A stretch of DNA of 64,000 nucleotides from assembly GCF_027579695.1 (NCBI RefSeq), contig NC_083590.1:18770799-18834798 (forward strand), written 5' to 3'. A program made the position numbers and the translations under genes. Within the stretch, counting starts at the first letter, position 1. Every line of letters starts with the position of its first letter. Source of the stretch: Neoarius graeffei (taxonomy: Eukaryota > Chordata > Actinopteri > Siluriformes > Ariidae). This document shows, piece after piece, positions 54,457 to 64,000 of this stretch. The notes below the pieces were generated by a model. It was not told the DNA's origin and did no database searches. It saw nothing but the letters and a program-made list of their open reading frames with translations.

Positions 54457-54841
54457 CTCATTCATCTCATCTCTCTCATCTCATTATCTCTAGCCGCTTT
54501 ATTCTGTTCTACAGGGTCGCAGGCAAGCTGGAGCCTATCCCAGCTGACTACGGGCGAAAGGCGGGGTACACCCTGGACAAGTCGCCAGGTCATCACAGGG
54601 CTGACACATAGACAACCATTCACACTCCCATTCACACCTACGCTCAATTTAGAGTCACCAGTTAACCTAACCTGCATGTCTTTGGACTGTGGGGGAAACC
54701 AGAGCACCCGGAGGAAACCCACGCGGACACGGGGAGAACATGCAAACTCCTCACAGAAAGGCCCTCGCCGGCCACAGGGCTCGAACCCGGACCCTCTTGC
54801 TGTGAGGCGACAGCGCTAACCACTACACCACCGTGCCGCCC
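54457..54841 (-). mobile_element. tRNA-headed SINE, tandem unit 1
   Basis: Flanked by TGGAACAGGAGAT at 54444-54456 and about 54843-54855. Shares with the next copy the rare variants TCCTCACAGAAAGG and GGACCCTCTTGC. Confidence 0.9.
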
Positions 54842-54893
54842 CTGGAACAGGAGATATTGGGGGAAAAACCCGCTATATTCTTTTAGCTATTTC

Positions 54894-55270
54894 TCATCAT
54901 TATCTCATTATCTCTAGCCGCTTTATCCTTCTACAGGGTCGCAGGCAAGCTGGAGCCTATCCCAGCTGACTACGGGCGAAAGGCGGGGTACACCCTGGAC
55001 AAGTCGCCAGGTCATCACAGGGCTGACACATAGACACAGACAACCATTCACACTCACATTCACACCTACGGTCAATTTAGAGTCACCAGTTAACCTAACC
55101 TGCATGTCTTTGGACTGTGGGGGAAACCGGAGCACCCGGAGGAAACCCACGCAGACACGGGGAGAACATGCAAACTCCTCACAGAAAGGCCCTCGCCGGC
55201 CACAGGGCTCGAACCCGGACCCTCTTGCTGTGAGGCGACAGCGCTAACCACTACACCACCGTGCCGCCCC
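54894..55270 (-). mobile_element. tRNA-headed SINE, tandem unit 2
   Basis: Followed by the same flank of about 53 bp that follows unit 1 (from TGGAACAGGAGATATTGGGG to TTAGCTATTTCT). Confidence 0.9.
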
Positions 55271-55506
55271 TGGAACAGGAGATATTGGGGGAAAAACCCG
55301 CTATATTCTTTTAGCTATTTCTGTTTCTTCTAAATACTTAATACCACCATTTTGTTTTTCTCTACTCATGGGATATGAGCTGATAGCCTCGTAGTAGACT
55401 ATCCAATCAGAGCGCACGATTGCTCAAATCCAGTGAATGTCGATAGAATAATCAATGTTATTCACTTCACATGTCAATGGTTTTCATGTTATGGCTGATT
55501 GGTGTA

Positions 55507-56398
55507 TATTTACTGTATTGTGACATAAAGCATTTATGAATGAATTTGTTTCAGGCTAAATTAAAACAAAAAACAAAACAAAAAAAACCCAGCCAACCCA
55601 CCATGTCACCGTTTCCTAGTTATTTACCCGAGGTTGCAGGCATTTGGAGTATTTATTGCACAAACATTTGGATTCTGGCCACAAATGCAGACGTGCACAC
55701 AGTCACATCCAGCAATCGTTAACCTCTGAACTGTCTTGATGTCCAGAAATACTTCTTAAAAATCCTTCACAGAGGGGTTAAAGGGTCAAAACTAGGCGAT
55801 CTGTGAGTACAGAGTCTCTTTAGAAGTAGGATAACCATTTGACCTCTGATCACAGTGCTAGATTCACTTCTTTACAAATCTAAATACACTGATTTACACT
55901 TACATTTAAGACAAAATACAGTGCTGATAAAATGTGGGCTTGGGAAAGTTCATTAGTGGCAAATAATTCTTTTTTTTGGTTTACAGGGTGAGATAAATGT
56001 CTGTTTCAGCCTCCAAAAATAAGAAATATCACAATACCTTAGTGTTTTTTTGTTTGTTTTTGAGGAAGTTTGCATTCATATTTCTTAAAAATGACACCAT
56101 GAACTGACTTCATTTTAAAGTAGCACATAGTGACATTAATAAACTACTTATTGAAAGCTAACTTTTTAAATACTTTTTATAGCTTTTTTTATTTACTTCT
56201 TTGAGTAACCTGCATTCATGTCATGTCTTTGTCACTGATCGTACTCATGTTACTTCTTTGCATATTTTGCAAAATTGTCACAGCTCATATGAATAAACGT
56301 TTGAGCAGATGAGCTCGTCTTCTTTTTATCTAATTGTTGTATATTGCAGAGCTGAGACACTCGGGTTTTTTTTACATTATATACATTACTATTTACAT
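55507..56398. other. Intergenic, nothing recognised
   Basis: AT-rich DNA without a domain-bearing frame. Confidence 0.5.
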
Positions 56399-56769
56399 CT
56401 CATCTCATTATCTCTAGCCGCTTTATCTTTCTACAGGGTTGCAGGCAAGCTGGAGCCTATCCCAGCTGACTACGGGCGAAAGGTGGGGTACACCCTGGAC
56501 AAGTCGCCAGGTCATCACAGGGCTGACACACAGACACAGACAACCATTCACACTCACATTCACACCTACGGTCAATTTAGAGTCACCAGTTAACCTAACC
56601 TGCATGTCTTTGGACTGTGGGGGAAACCGGAGTACCCAGAGGAAACCCACGCGGACACGGGGAGAACATGCAAACTCCGCACAGAAAGGCCCTCGCCGGC
56701 CCCGGGGCTCGAACCCAGGACCTTCTTGCTGTGAGGCGACAGCGCTAACCACTACACCACCGTGCCGCC
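56399..56769 (-). mobile_element. tRNA-headed SINE, full length
   Basis: TSD ACTATTTACAT (56388-56398 and 56771-56781). Confidence 0.9.
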
Positions 56770-56957
56770 TACTATTTACATCAAACAACAAAATCAACAA
56801 AATTATTTTCATTGAATAACGTTACAAAACAAACGCTATTCTGGGAAAATGACAACAGATACAATAATATAATAAAGTCTGCATGTAATAGTAATAATGT
56901 TAATACGTTTTATTTATATTGCACCTTTTCACAGAGCCAAGGTCATTTTACCCTTAA

Positions 56958-57484
56958 CAGTTATTCCACGAAATAGAGTCGTACATGAGCTGATAGCCGA
57001 CAACGCACGTAGCACTGAATTGTCTATAAGCCATGTATGACGAGATTGAGTGGAATAACTGTTTTATTCTATCCACATTCACTGGATTTTGAGAAACAGA
57101 GCATTTTTATTTTTATTTTTTGCAAATTTGATAAATATGAATTTTATATAAAACGTCTGACAAAGTCATTTCTGCTTAGAATGTAAACAAACAGGCGAAA
57201 TAACAGGAGCAATTTGTGAAAAATGTAATAATAATAATAATAATTCTTGAAAAATAAAGAGATATATTCTTACCATCAAATACTTTCATTCCATATTTTG
57301 TTGCTTTTTGTATTTTTTGAGGTTTTGTTTTTGAGTAGAGTTTTTATTTTGTCCTCGGTTGGTTCAGCAACACGCTCCGCCATTTTGTTTTTCTCTACTC
57401 ATGGTATATGAGCTGATATCCTAGTAGTAGAGTAGCCAATCAGGGCACGCGATTACTCATATCCAGTGAATGTGGATAGAATAA
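56958..57484. mobile_element. Composite foldback element with two abutting inverted-repeat modules
   Basis: Module 1: AACAGTTATTCCAC (about 56956) pairs with GTGGAATAACTGTT (57050-57063). Module 2: a 24-base arm at 57064-57087 pairs exactly with 57461-57484 (core TCTATCCACATTCACTGGAT). The right half matches the end of the element inside the Tc1 at 55336-55451. Confidence 0.65.
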
Positions 57485-58250
57485 TACAAAGTCTAATATA
57501 CAAAATGTAATAGTATACAAGCTATACTATATACTAATGTGTATGACAATTCCTCTAGCATCTACATCTTCACTAAAATAGACAAGTGTCAGTTGGTGGT
57601 TACTATAAAACCCTGCATGTGTGTGTGTGCAAAAAACCAAAACCTTTATAAGTCACCAATATCTGGACCTCAGTGTCCTCATAGCCGACTCCAGCCACGC
57701 CTGCTCGAGCACCATGAGTGGCTACTGTTTTGACCTCTAACTAGTAAAACTGAGTTTGCTTGTTTTCTTGTTTTGGTCATAAAAACATCTTGTTATGGAG
57801 AATTATTTCAGACCTCCAGTCTGTTTAGAAACTGTGAAATGAGAACTGGCGATCACCAGCAGCCTGAGTTGGTGCTAAATCAGGTCTATGGTGTTAAACT
57901 GTGCCTCAGGCAAGTTCCAGTTACCCTTATCTCACACACTGTTCCCAGGATTTTGTTTGTATATTTGGTCAAGGATCGGTCATGGTCTTGTAAAATATTT
58001 TTGTTGACATCTTGTGGTTTCTCCATGGACGTGCTCATGGTCTTTCTTTCTCCGTTATTGTGAAGTGCTGCTCTGTCAGTCTGTACTGATTAGACCTGCA
58101 GCTCTGCTCTGGTTGTTTGTGTGTTTTGGTCTTTACGGAGAGTCTTAGAGAGTGTGTTGATTTTTCAGTGGCTTTAATTCCTGTTCAGACATGTTGCTGA
58201 TGTTGGGCTTGACATGGATACTTGAATTGACAGGTGTGTTTTCAGTTAAA
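57485..58250. other. Intergenic, nothing recognised
   Basis: The frame at 57773-58063 carries no known domain. Confidence 0.45.
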
Positions 58251-58368
58251 CTACAACCCCGATTCCAAAAAAGTTGGGACAAAGTACAAATTGTACGTAA
58301 ATAAAAACGGAATGCAATGATGTGGAAGTTTCAAAATTCCATATTTTATTCAGAATAGAACATAGATG

Positions 58369-58743
58369 GGCGGCACGGTGGTGTAGTGGTTAGCGCTGTC
58401 GCCTCACAGCAAGAAGGTCCTGGGTTCGAGCCCCGGGGCCGGCGAGGGCCTTTCTGTGTGGAGTTTGCATGTTCTCCCCGTGTCCGCGTGGGTTTCCTCC
58501 GGGTGCTCCGGTTTCCCCCACAGTCCAAAGACATGCAGGTTAGGTTAACTGGTGACTCTAAATTGACCGTAGGTGTGAATGTGAGTGTGAATGGTTGTCT
58601 GTGTCTATGTGTCAGCCCTGTGATGACCTGGCGACTTGTCCAGGGTGTACCCCGCCTTTCGCCCGTAGTCAGCTGGGATAGGCTCCAGCTTGCCTGCGAC
58701 CCTGTAGAAGGATAAAGCGGCTAAAGATAATGAGATGAGATGA
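58369..58743 (+). mobile_element. tRNA-headed SINE, full length
   Basis: TSD GAACATAGATG (58358-58368 and 58744-58754). Sequence close to consensus, so probably recent. Confidence 0.9.
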
Positions 58744-58863
58744 GAACATAGATGACATATCAAATGTTTAAACTGAGAAAATGTATCATTTAAAGAGAAA
58801 AATTAGGTGATTTTAAATTTCATGACAATAACACATCTCAAAAAAGCCGGGACAAGGCCATGT

Positions 58864-59785
58864 TTACCACTGTGAGACATCCCCTTTTCTCTTTACAACA
58901 GTCTGTAAACATCTGGGGACTGAGGAGACAAGTTGCTCAAGTTTAGGGATAGGAATGTTAACCCATTCTTGTCTAATGTAGGATTCTAGTTGCTCAACTG
59001 TCTGAGGTCTTTTTTGTCGTATCTTCCGTTTTATGATGCGCCAAATGTTTCCTATGGGTGAAAGATCTGGACTGCAGGCTGGCCAGTTCAGTACCCGGAC
59101 CCTTCTTCTACGCCGCCATGATGCTGTAATTGATGCAGTATGTGGTTTGGCATTGTCATGTTGGAAAATGCAAGGTCTTCCCTGAAAGAGACGTCGTCTG
59201 GATGGGAGCATATGTTGCTCTAGAACCTGGATATACCTTTCAGCATTGATGGTATCTTTCCAGATGTGTAAGCTGCCCATGCCACACGCACTAATGCAAC
59301 TCCATACCATCAGAGATGCAGGCTTCTGAACTGAGCGCTGATAAGAACTCGGGTCGTCCTTCTCCTCTTTAATCCGAATGACACGGCGTCCCTGATTTCC
59401 ATAAAGAACTTCAAATTTTGATTCGTCTGACCACAGAACAGTTTTCCACAGTCCATTTTAAATGAGCCTTGGCCCAGAGAAGACGTCTGTGCTTCTGGAT
59501 CATGTTTAGATACGGCTTCTTCTTTGAACTATAGAGTTTTAGCTGGCAACGGCGGATGGCACGGTGAATTGTGTTCACAGATAATGTTCTCTGGAAATAT
59601 TCCTGAGCCCATTTTGTGATTTCCAATACAGAAGCATGCCTGTATGTGATGCAGTGCCGTCTAAGGGCCCGAAGATCACGGGCACCCAGTACGGTTTTCC
59701 GGCCTTGACCCTTACGCACAGAGATTCTTCCAGATTCTCTGAATCTTTTGATGATATTATGCACTGTAGATGATGATATGTTCAA
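58864..59785 (-). pseudogene. Tc1-type transposase, broken
   Basis: Helix-turn-helix (NISSSTVHNIIKRF), GRKTVLGARDLRALRR, then a [15 protein letters not shown] block in another frame (about 59380-59440), [23 protein letters not shown] (second Asp) and [10 protein letters not shown], where the catalytic Glu of the usual SPIENIW is Gly. At least one frameshift (near 59440) and loss of a catalytic residue. Confidence 0.82.
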
Positions 59786-59800
59786 ACTCTTGTCTACACT

Positions 59801-60552
59801 AATACGGAAACACTTTTTTTTTGGGGGGGGGGTCTATCCACATTGTATTTTTAGAGACAACAGAACTGTCTTAAGAGGGACTTTTTTCACATTTTGTTCT
59901 GTTTACTGTTCTGTTTGGTGTGATGTGTCCAAGCAAAGATGGCTAAGTTAAAAAGAGACTTTATGACAATCACAACACCATAAGGTAATTTGTCCTCCAT
60001 TCTGGTTGTGTCAAAGTGAGAGCACAAGACTGTCAGGGGGCCAAGCATCGGATAACTGGACATCAGCATTCTCAAGTATCACTCGTTTCCCCCACTAAAG
60101 TGCAAAGACTCTGAATTTATGTATTTCTGGTCCTGAAGAGCATTTTCAAAAGGATCCTGTTTTAATGTGTAAAAGGTATACAGTACATAAGGAATAAATA
60201 CGCATAAGGCCTAAGAGTAGTACAGCACAAGGACAGCTGTGGTCCAAATTTGAAGACGGCATCACAGGGAAGCTTTGATTTTACATAGAGTATGTTTGAC
60301 AAAAAAAAAAAAAAATCAAACATAGCAATTAAAGGAAGCCCCAGATGCCACACTGATGTGATTTAATTATGGATAAAATGCTACACAGAGAGAACAACAT
60401 ATTTGTCTGTTGGACACATGTCTAGGGAAACTGAGCGCTAATGTACACAGTATCCACTTGTTAAGACGTGACATATTGACCTTCTGATAATATTGTTCGA
60501 TTTCTGAGTCCAGGTCTTTACTACGTTGGCTGAGGCTCTCATCTTTTCACAT
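59801..60552. other. Intergenic, nothing recognised
   Basis: A G-run lies at about 59823-59832. No coding frame with a domain. Confidence 0.45.
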
Positions 60553-61410
60553 TACATTACAGTCATTGAGCAGACACTCCTTTTAGTCATTTAGCAGTGC
60601 CTGGGGAGTAGTTGGGGATTAGTTGCCTTACTCAAAGGCACTTCAGCCTTTGACATTGGCGTACCTCACAACCTGTGTCTTCTTCCCACCATCTCTCCCT
60701 CTGTCTCTCTCTCTCTGTTGAGTTACATGTTGATCCTGAGACACCAGTATGATCTCTTCTGCTCCTCGGACCCGCCTGATCCATCCCGATGCCCTACTTC
60801 TGGCTGGAGTCTCATCACATCGCTCCTGTTGAGGACGGCTCCATATGGACAGTCGAAATTTGCTCTTGGAAGACGCTCTGGACACTTACAGTAATACATT
60901 TATGCCTGAAGACTACAGTTGACTTGCTAATTTTAGGAGTGCAGTTGTCATGAACAGTTTTGCACTCGAGTCTCCATCAATGAACAGTTTATAACTTCAA
61001 CAAAACAGACTTCATGTTAAATCTATAATGAATTTCCTGGTTACACAGTTATACTTTGTGACTCTGTAGGACACAGTTATAGAAGCGAGTTATTTATAAT
61101 CATGTTATCTGTTATCACCCAGATGAGGATGGGTTCCATTTTGAGTCGGGTTCCTCTCAAGGTTTCTTTCTCATGTTGTCTGAGGAAGTTTTTCCTTGCC
61201 ACCGTTGTCACAGGCTTGCACATCGGGGATAAATTAGGGATAAAATTAGCTCATGTTTAAAGTCTTTAATTTTCTGTAAAGCTGTTTTGCGACAATGTCT
61301 GTTGCTAAACATGCTGTACAAATAAACTTGACTTCAGCCATGGATTTTCCTGCCAGTCTAGGGAATCGAACCAGTGACATTTTGGCCCCAAGGCTGCTTC
61401 TTCTCTAACC
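60553..61410 (-). mobile_element. Second tRNA-headed SINE family, copy split by an L2 tail
   Basis: The 3' part (60553-60648) has CATTACATTACAGTCATTGA and the CCTGGGGAGTAGTTGGGG block; the head part (61340 to about 61410) has CTAGGGAATCGAACC. The two halves match 28506-28603 and 29796-29885. Confidence 0.65.
60649..61330 (+). mobile_element. L2-type LINE 3' fragment
   Basis: 5'-truncated copy of the 3' UTR of 47780-48511. It ends GCTGTACAAATAAACTTG. TSD ACTTCAGCC at 60640-60648 and 61331-61339. Confidence 0.82.
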
Positions 61411-62431
61411 TTGAGGTCATGTTCATTGTTTGAACAGAGCTGAGTCCAAACAAGTATTTAACTGTCATTCTACCACTTTCCTTACAGTAAGAAAGAAATA
61501 AGGAAATAGATGCAGTTGATAAGGTAAGTTACAATTCTTAAATGAATTAAGAAAAACAGACCCTTTGTAACCCTCAGTGGGGCCTCACGAAGGAATGAAG
61601 TGATCATGAAAATGTTCACAGGTTCCACCACTGCGGCCTGCTTTGGGGATCTGAAGGAGCTTTTGGATTAGGAAATGGTTATTACGTCACGCATGGCGTC
61701 CGACTTAATGAGCAGATAAGAGTCTACTTCAGGCTGATAAGATAAAAGATAAGCTCAAAGTTTTTGATTAGATTAACATTTACCAGCAGCATATATAAAA
61801 GACAAGGCACAATTATGCATAAGAAATTAAGTAAGAATAACTTAAAGATAAAGTAAGCTTGTAGAATTTGTGCATTTTATGTTTTCATCTTCATTTGTTT
61901 GTTTGTTTGTCTGTTCCCAACATAACTCAAAAAGTAGTGAATGGATTTTGATGAAACATTAAGGAAAGGTGGTCCATGGGACAATTGATTGGATTTTGAT
62001 TCACATTCCCTTACAGTAGACTCCTTACTCTATTCATTGATATCTGAAACGGAGCTGAAAGTATTTCACATGCTCCTTGTCATGTAACTTTAACCTGGTA
62101 AATATTATCTCAACAGCTGAATCCAAAATATTCATGACCCTTCTGTTAACTTTGGTATCATAAGGTGCAGCGTGTTTACGGTTCAGCGTTTTGGTGACTC
62201 ATATTATACGACATTGCCTGGATGATGATCATGCAGTGTTTGTCATCACAGAGTCTGTTTGTTGACTTAAGGAGGAGATGGGAGTAGATCATAGTCTCCT
62301 ACTCAGATTCTACACAGACTTCCTGCTTTAAATACATTTGATGTAACAAATCAGCTTATTAAGACACTGTTTAAGACAGTGAAATTGGTGTTAGGCAGTG
62401 TATTTTATACTCCATTTGTTTCATGCACTAT
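61411..62431. other. Intergenic, nothing clearly recognised
   Basis: The stretch near 61915-62010 (AATGGATTTTGATGAAACAT, GGTGGTCCATGGGACAA) reads like a worn interspersed repeat, but I could not define its ends. Confidence 0.4.
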
Positions 62432-62816
62432 CCATCCATCTATCCATCCATCCATTATCTGTAGCCGCTTATCCTGTCCTACAGGGTCGCAGGCAAGCTG
62501 GAGCCTATCCCAGCTGACTATGGGCGAGAGGCGGCGTACACCCTGGACAAGTCGCCAGGTCATCACAGGGCTGATACAGAGACAAACAACCATTCACACT
62601 CACATTCACACCTACGGTCAATTTAGAGTCACCAGTTAACCTAACCTGCATGTCTTTGGACTGTGGGGGAAACCGGAGCACCCGGAGGAAACCCACGCGG
62701 ACACGGGGAGAACATGCAAACTCCACACAGAAAGGCCCTCGCCGGCTGCTGGGCTCGAACCCAGGACCTTCTTGCTGTGAGGCGACAGCGCTAACCACTA
62801 CACCACCGTGCCGACC
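62432..62816 (-). mobile_element. tRNA-headed SINE, ATGGATGG-tail subtype, full length
   Basis: TSD TGTTTCATGCACTAT (62417-62431 and 62817-62831). The tail is several ATCC units on the plus strand. Well conserved, so this subtype has been active fairly recently. Confidence 0.9.
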
Positions 62817-62831
62817 TGTTTCATGCACTAT

Positions 62832-63720
62832 TGGTAGAAAATACATAGCGAAACATGTTCACAGCATAACTTGGGACTGCATAGCAGATCTGCAGGAAAA
62901 TTGTTTACGAAAGTCTGGAGACGGAGCTGAGTTTCCTTACAGCTGAACAGTCAACATACTGTCTATGACCTGCTAAATTAATATGTAAATCAAGACAAGT
63001 TAAATTTTTTTTTGTCTGGACACAAGTGTGAAGGTTTTATGTTTCAATAAGCGGTCTCGTGACCTAGAGGTTAAAAAACAAACAAGAAAAAAAGAGAAAG
63101 TATTTTTGTCTACCTTTTAGCAATCAGGGAATAAAATATTGTCTTGAAAAAGTTTTTTTTAAATCAAATTAACGAAGTAATTAAATTTAGTAAGTGATTT
63201 CCAAGTCAATCTATTCAGAGTGTCATTAATCATGTTTTGTATTTGAATAAAATATGTATCAATTCAATCTAGATTAACATGAACCCGAGACGTAAACCAT
63301 AGCTTTATTGTTCAGTTCAGGACTGTAACCCAAACATCACCAAAATTAATTACGTCTGTTTACTTCTTTCGAAAGATTGCACCATTTTTAATTTTTTTTC
63401 CTTCTGATCAAATCTGACTCATGAACGCACCCTTCTTGATGTGTTTGAGCTTGTCAATGTGTGTGATGTGTTATATTTCATTTCCCAGTAATTCCCCTTT
63501 TCTCTGCTTTGCAAATTTAATTAAACTGACTCACACACACCTCATTCAACTGGGAATATAACAGCAAGAAATACTCCCATACACCCACTGGAGCTTAATC
63601 ATTACATTTTTATTACTGACATGAACGGAAAACATCAACCGTATCAAACAAAAAAGACCTAATCTCATAGACTCACAGGTTAATGTTTAACTCAAATTGC
63701 TTCTGACTTGGAGTGTAAAT
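62832..63720. other. Intergenic, nothing recognised
   Basis: AT-rich DNA without a recognisable frame or repeat edge. Confidence 0.45.
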
Positions 63721-63759
63721 TGTTTGCTTGAGCTTCTACTCCCCCTCCTGCATTTGATC

Positions 63760-63850
63760 AATTAATTTTTCTCTCAACAAACATCCCAGTTGCTGCTGCT
63801 GAAAAACATCCCTGCAGCATGATGCTCCCACCACCATGTTTCATTTTAGG
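63760..63850 (-). pseudogene. Tc1-type transposase scrap
   Basis: The minus strand encodes KMKHGGGSIMLQGCFSAAAT, the KHGGGSxMLWGCFSAAGTG block of Tc1 transposases. No other block is readable nearby. Confidence 0.6.
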
Positions 63851-64000
63851 GAAAGAATTGGCCAGGTGAAGAGTGGTGCTTAGTAACATGTGGGTCAATC
63901 CTCATTTTGTCTTCCTCTTCTTTTTCTTCTTCTTCAATGTTCTGCCTGATGGTAGGTCCGAGTTTCTAGGGAAGAATTACAGTAGTGGTTGCTTGTTGCC

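Larger units (their letters stand above)
54385..55451. mobile_element. Non-autonomous element inside the Tc1, carrying two SINEs
   Basis: It starts CAGTCATTACATGAAATCGA and ends CCAGTGAATGTCGATAGA, with TAA on both sides (54382-54384, 55449-55451). It is related to the element at 56958-57484. A TAA duplication hints at PIF/Harbinger, but the terminal repeats match poorly. Confidence 0.5.
53410..55506 (-). mobile_element. Tc1-type transposon, dead, with nested MITE and SINEs
   Basis: The 5' end (minus strand) is TACACCAATCAGCCATAACA at 55506. The transposase runs 54307 to about 53420. An insertion at about 54385-55451 lies between the end and the gene. The other terminal repeat is not seen, so the 3' end is truncated. 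Confidence 0.75.
58251..59800 (-). mobile_element. Second Tc1-type transposon, dead, 5'-truncated, SINE inside
   Basis: The 3' terminal repeat is at 58251 (ACAACCCCGATTCCAAAAAA). The 5' end is lost near 59800, next to a T-run and G-run. A SINE interrupts the 3' part. Confidence 0.8.

Overview
This window looks like nuclear DNA of a ray-finned fish (teleost). It carries two recognisable host genes with vertebrate exon-intron structure in a sea of fish-type transposons, SINEs and simple repeats. The species cannot be named from the sequence alone. Nothing bacterial or organellar is present.

Host genes. (1) mtx1 (metaxin-1) lies on the minus strand in eight coding exons between 26185 and 5529 and encodes 323 residues. 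Its first exon (26105-26185) sits 9.4 kb upstream of exon 2. That intron holds a 5.7-kb tetranucleotide array (19269-25008) and a 12-copy 27-bp minisatellite (25041-25373). (2) txnip (thioredoxin-interacting protein, an alpha-arrestin) lies on the plus strand in six exons, 40357-42392, and encodes 397 residues. Its promoter is readable: a glucose-response element, CCAAT boxes, an E-box and a TATA box. The two genes are head to head, about 14 kb apart. Both act in cell metabolism (mitochondrial outer-membrane import; glucose and redox sensing), but the sequence shows no direct functional link.

Layout. 1-4842: minus-strand fossil of a Ty3/gypsy-type LTR element with integrase upstream of reverse transcriptase (Gmr1-like order); its LTR holds a SINE and a DNA transposon. 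5368-26220: mtx1, its introns full of MITEs, hairpins and satellites. 27000-40000: repeat-rich intergenic DNA, including a THAP-domain element flanked by TTAA (Kolobok-like), L2 tails, a Harbinger-like insertion and many SINEs. 39850-43290: txnip. 43360-64000: repeat-rich DNA with an internally deleted L2 LINE (44990-48510), two dead Tc1 transposons with nested insertions, and more SINEs.

The dominant repeat is one tRNA-headed SINE, about 370 bp long and present about 20 times (roughly a tenth of the window). Many copies have clear 10-15-bp target-site duplications (TSDs), so nesting order can be read directly. I saw no convincing previously undescribed gene system. The most unusual structures are the G-rich (on the mtx1 sense strand) intronic array with higher-order repeats, the integrase-first LTR element, the TTAA-flanked THAP element, and two places where SINEs sit in tandem with their flank present three times.
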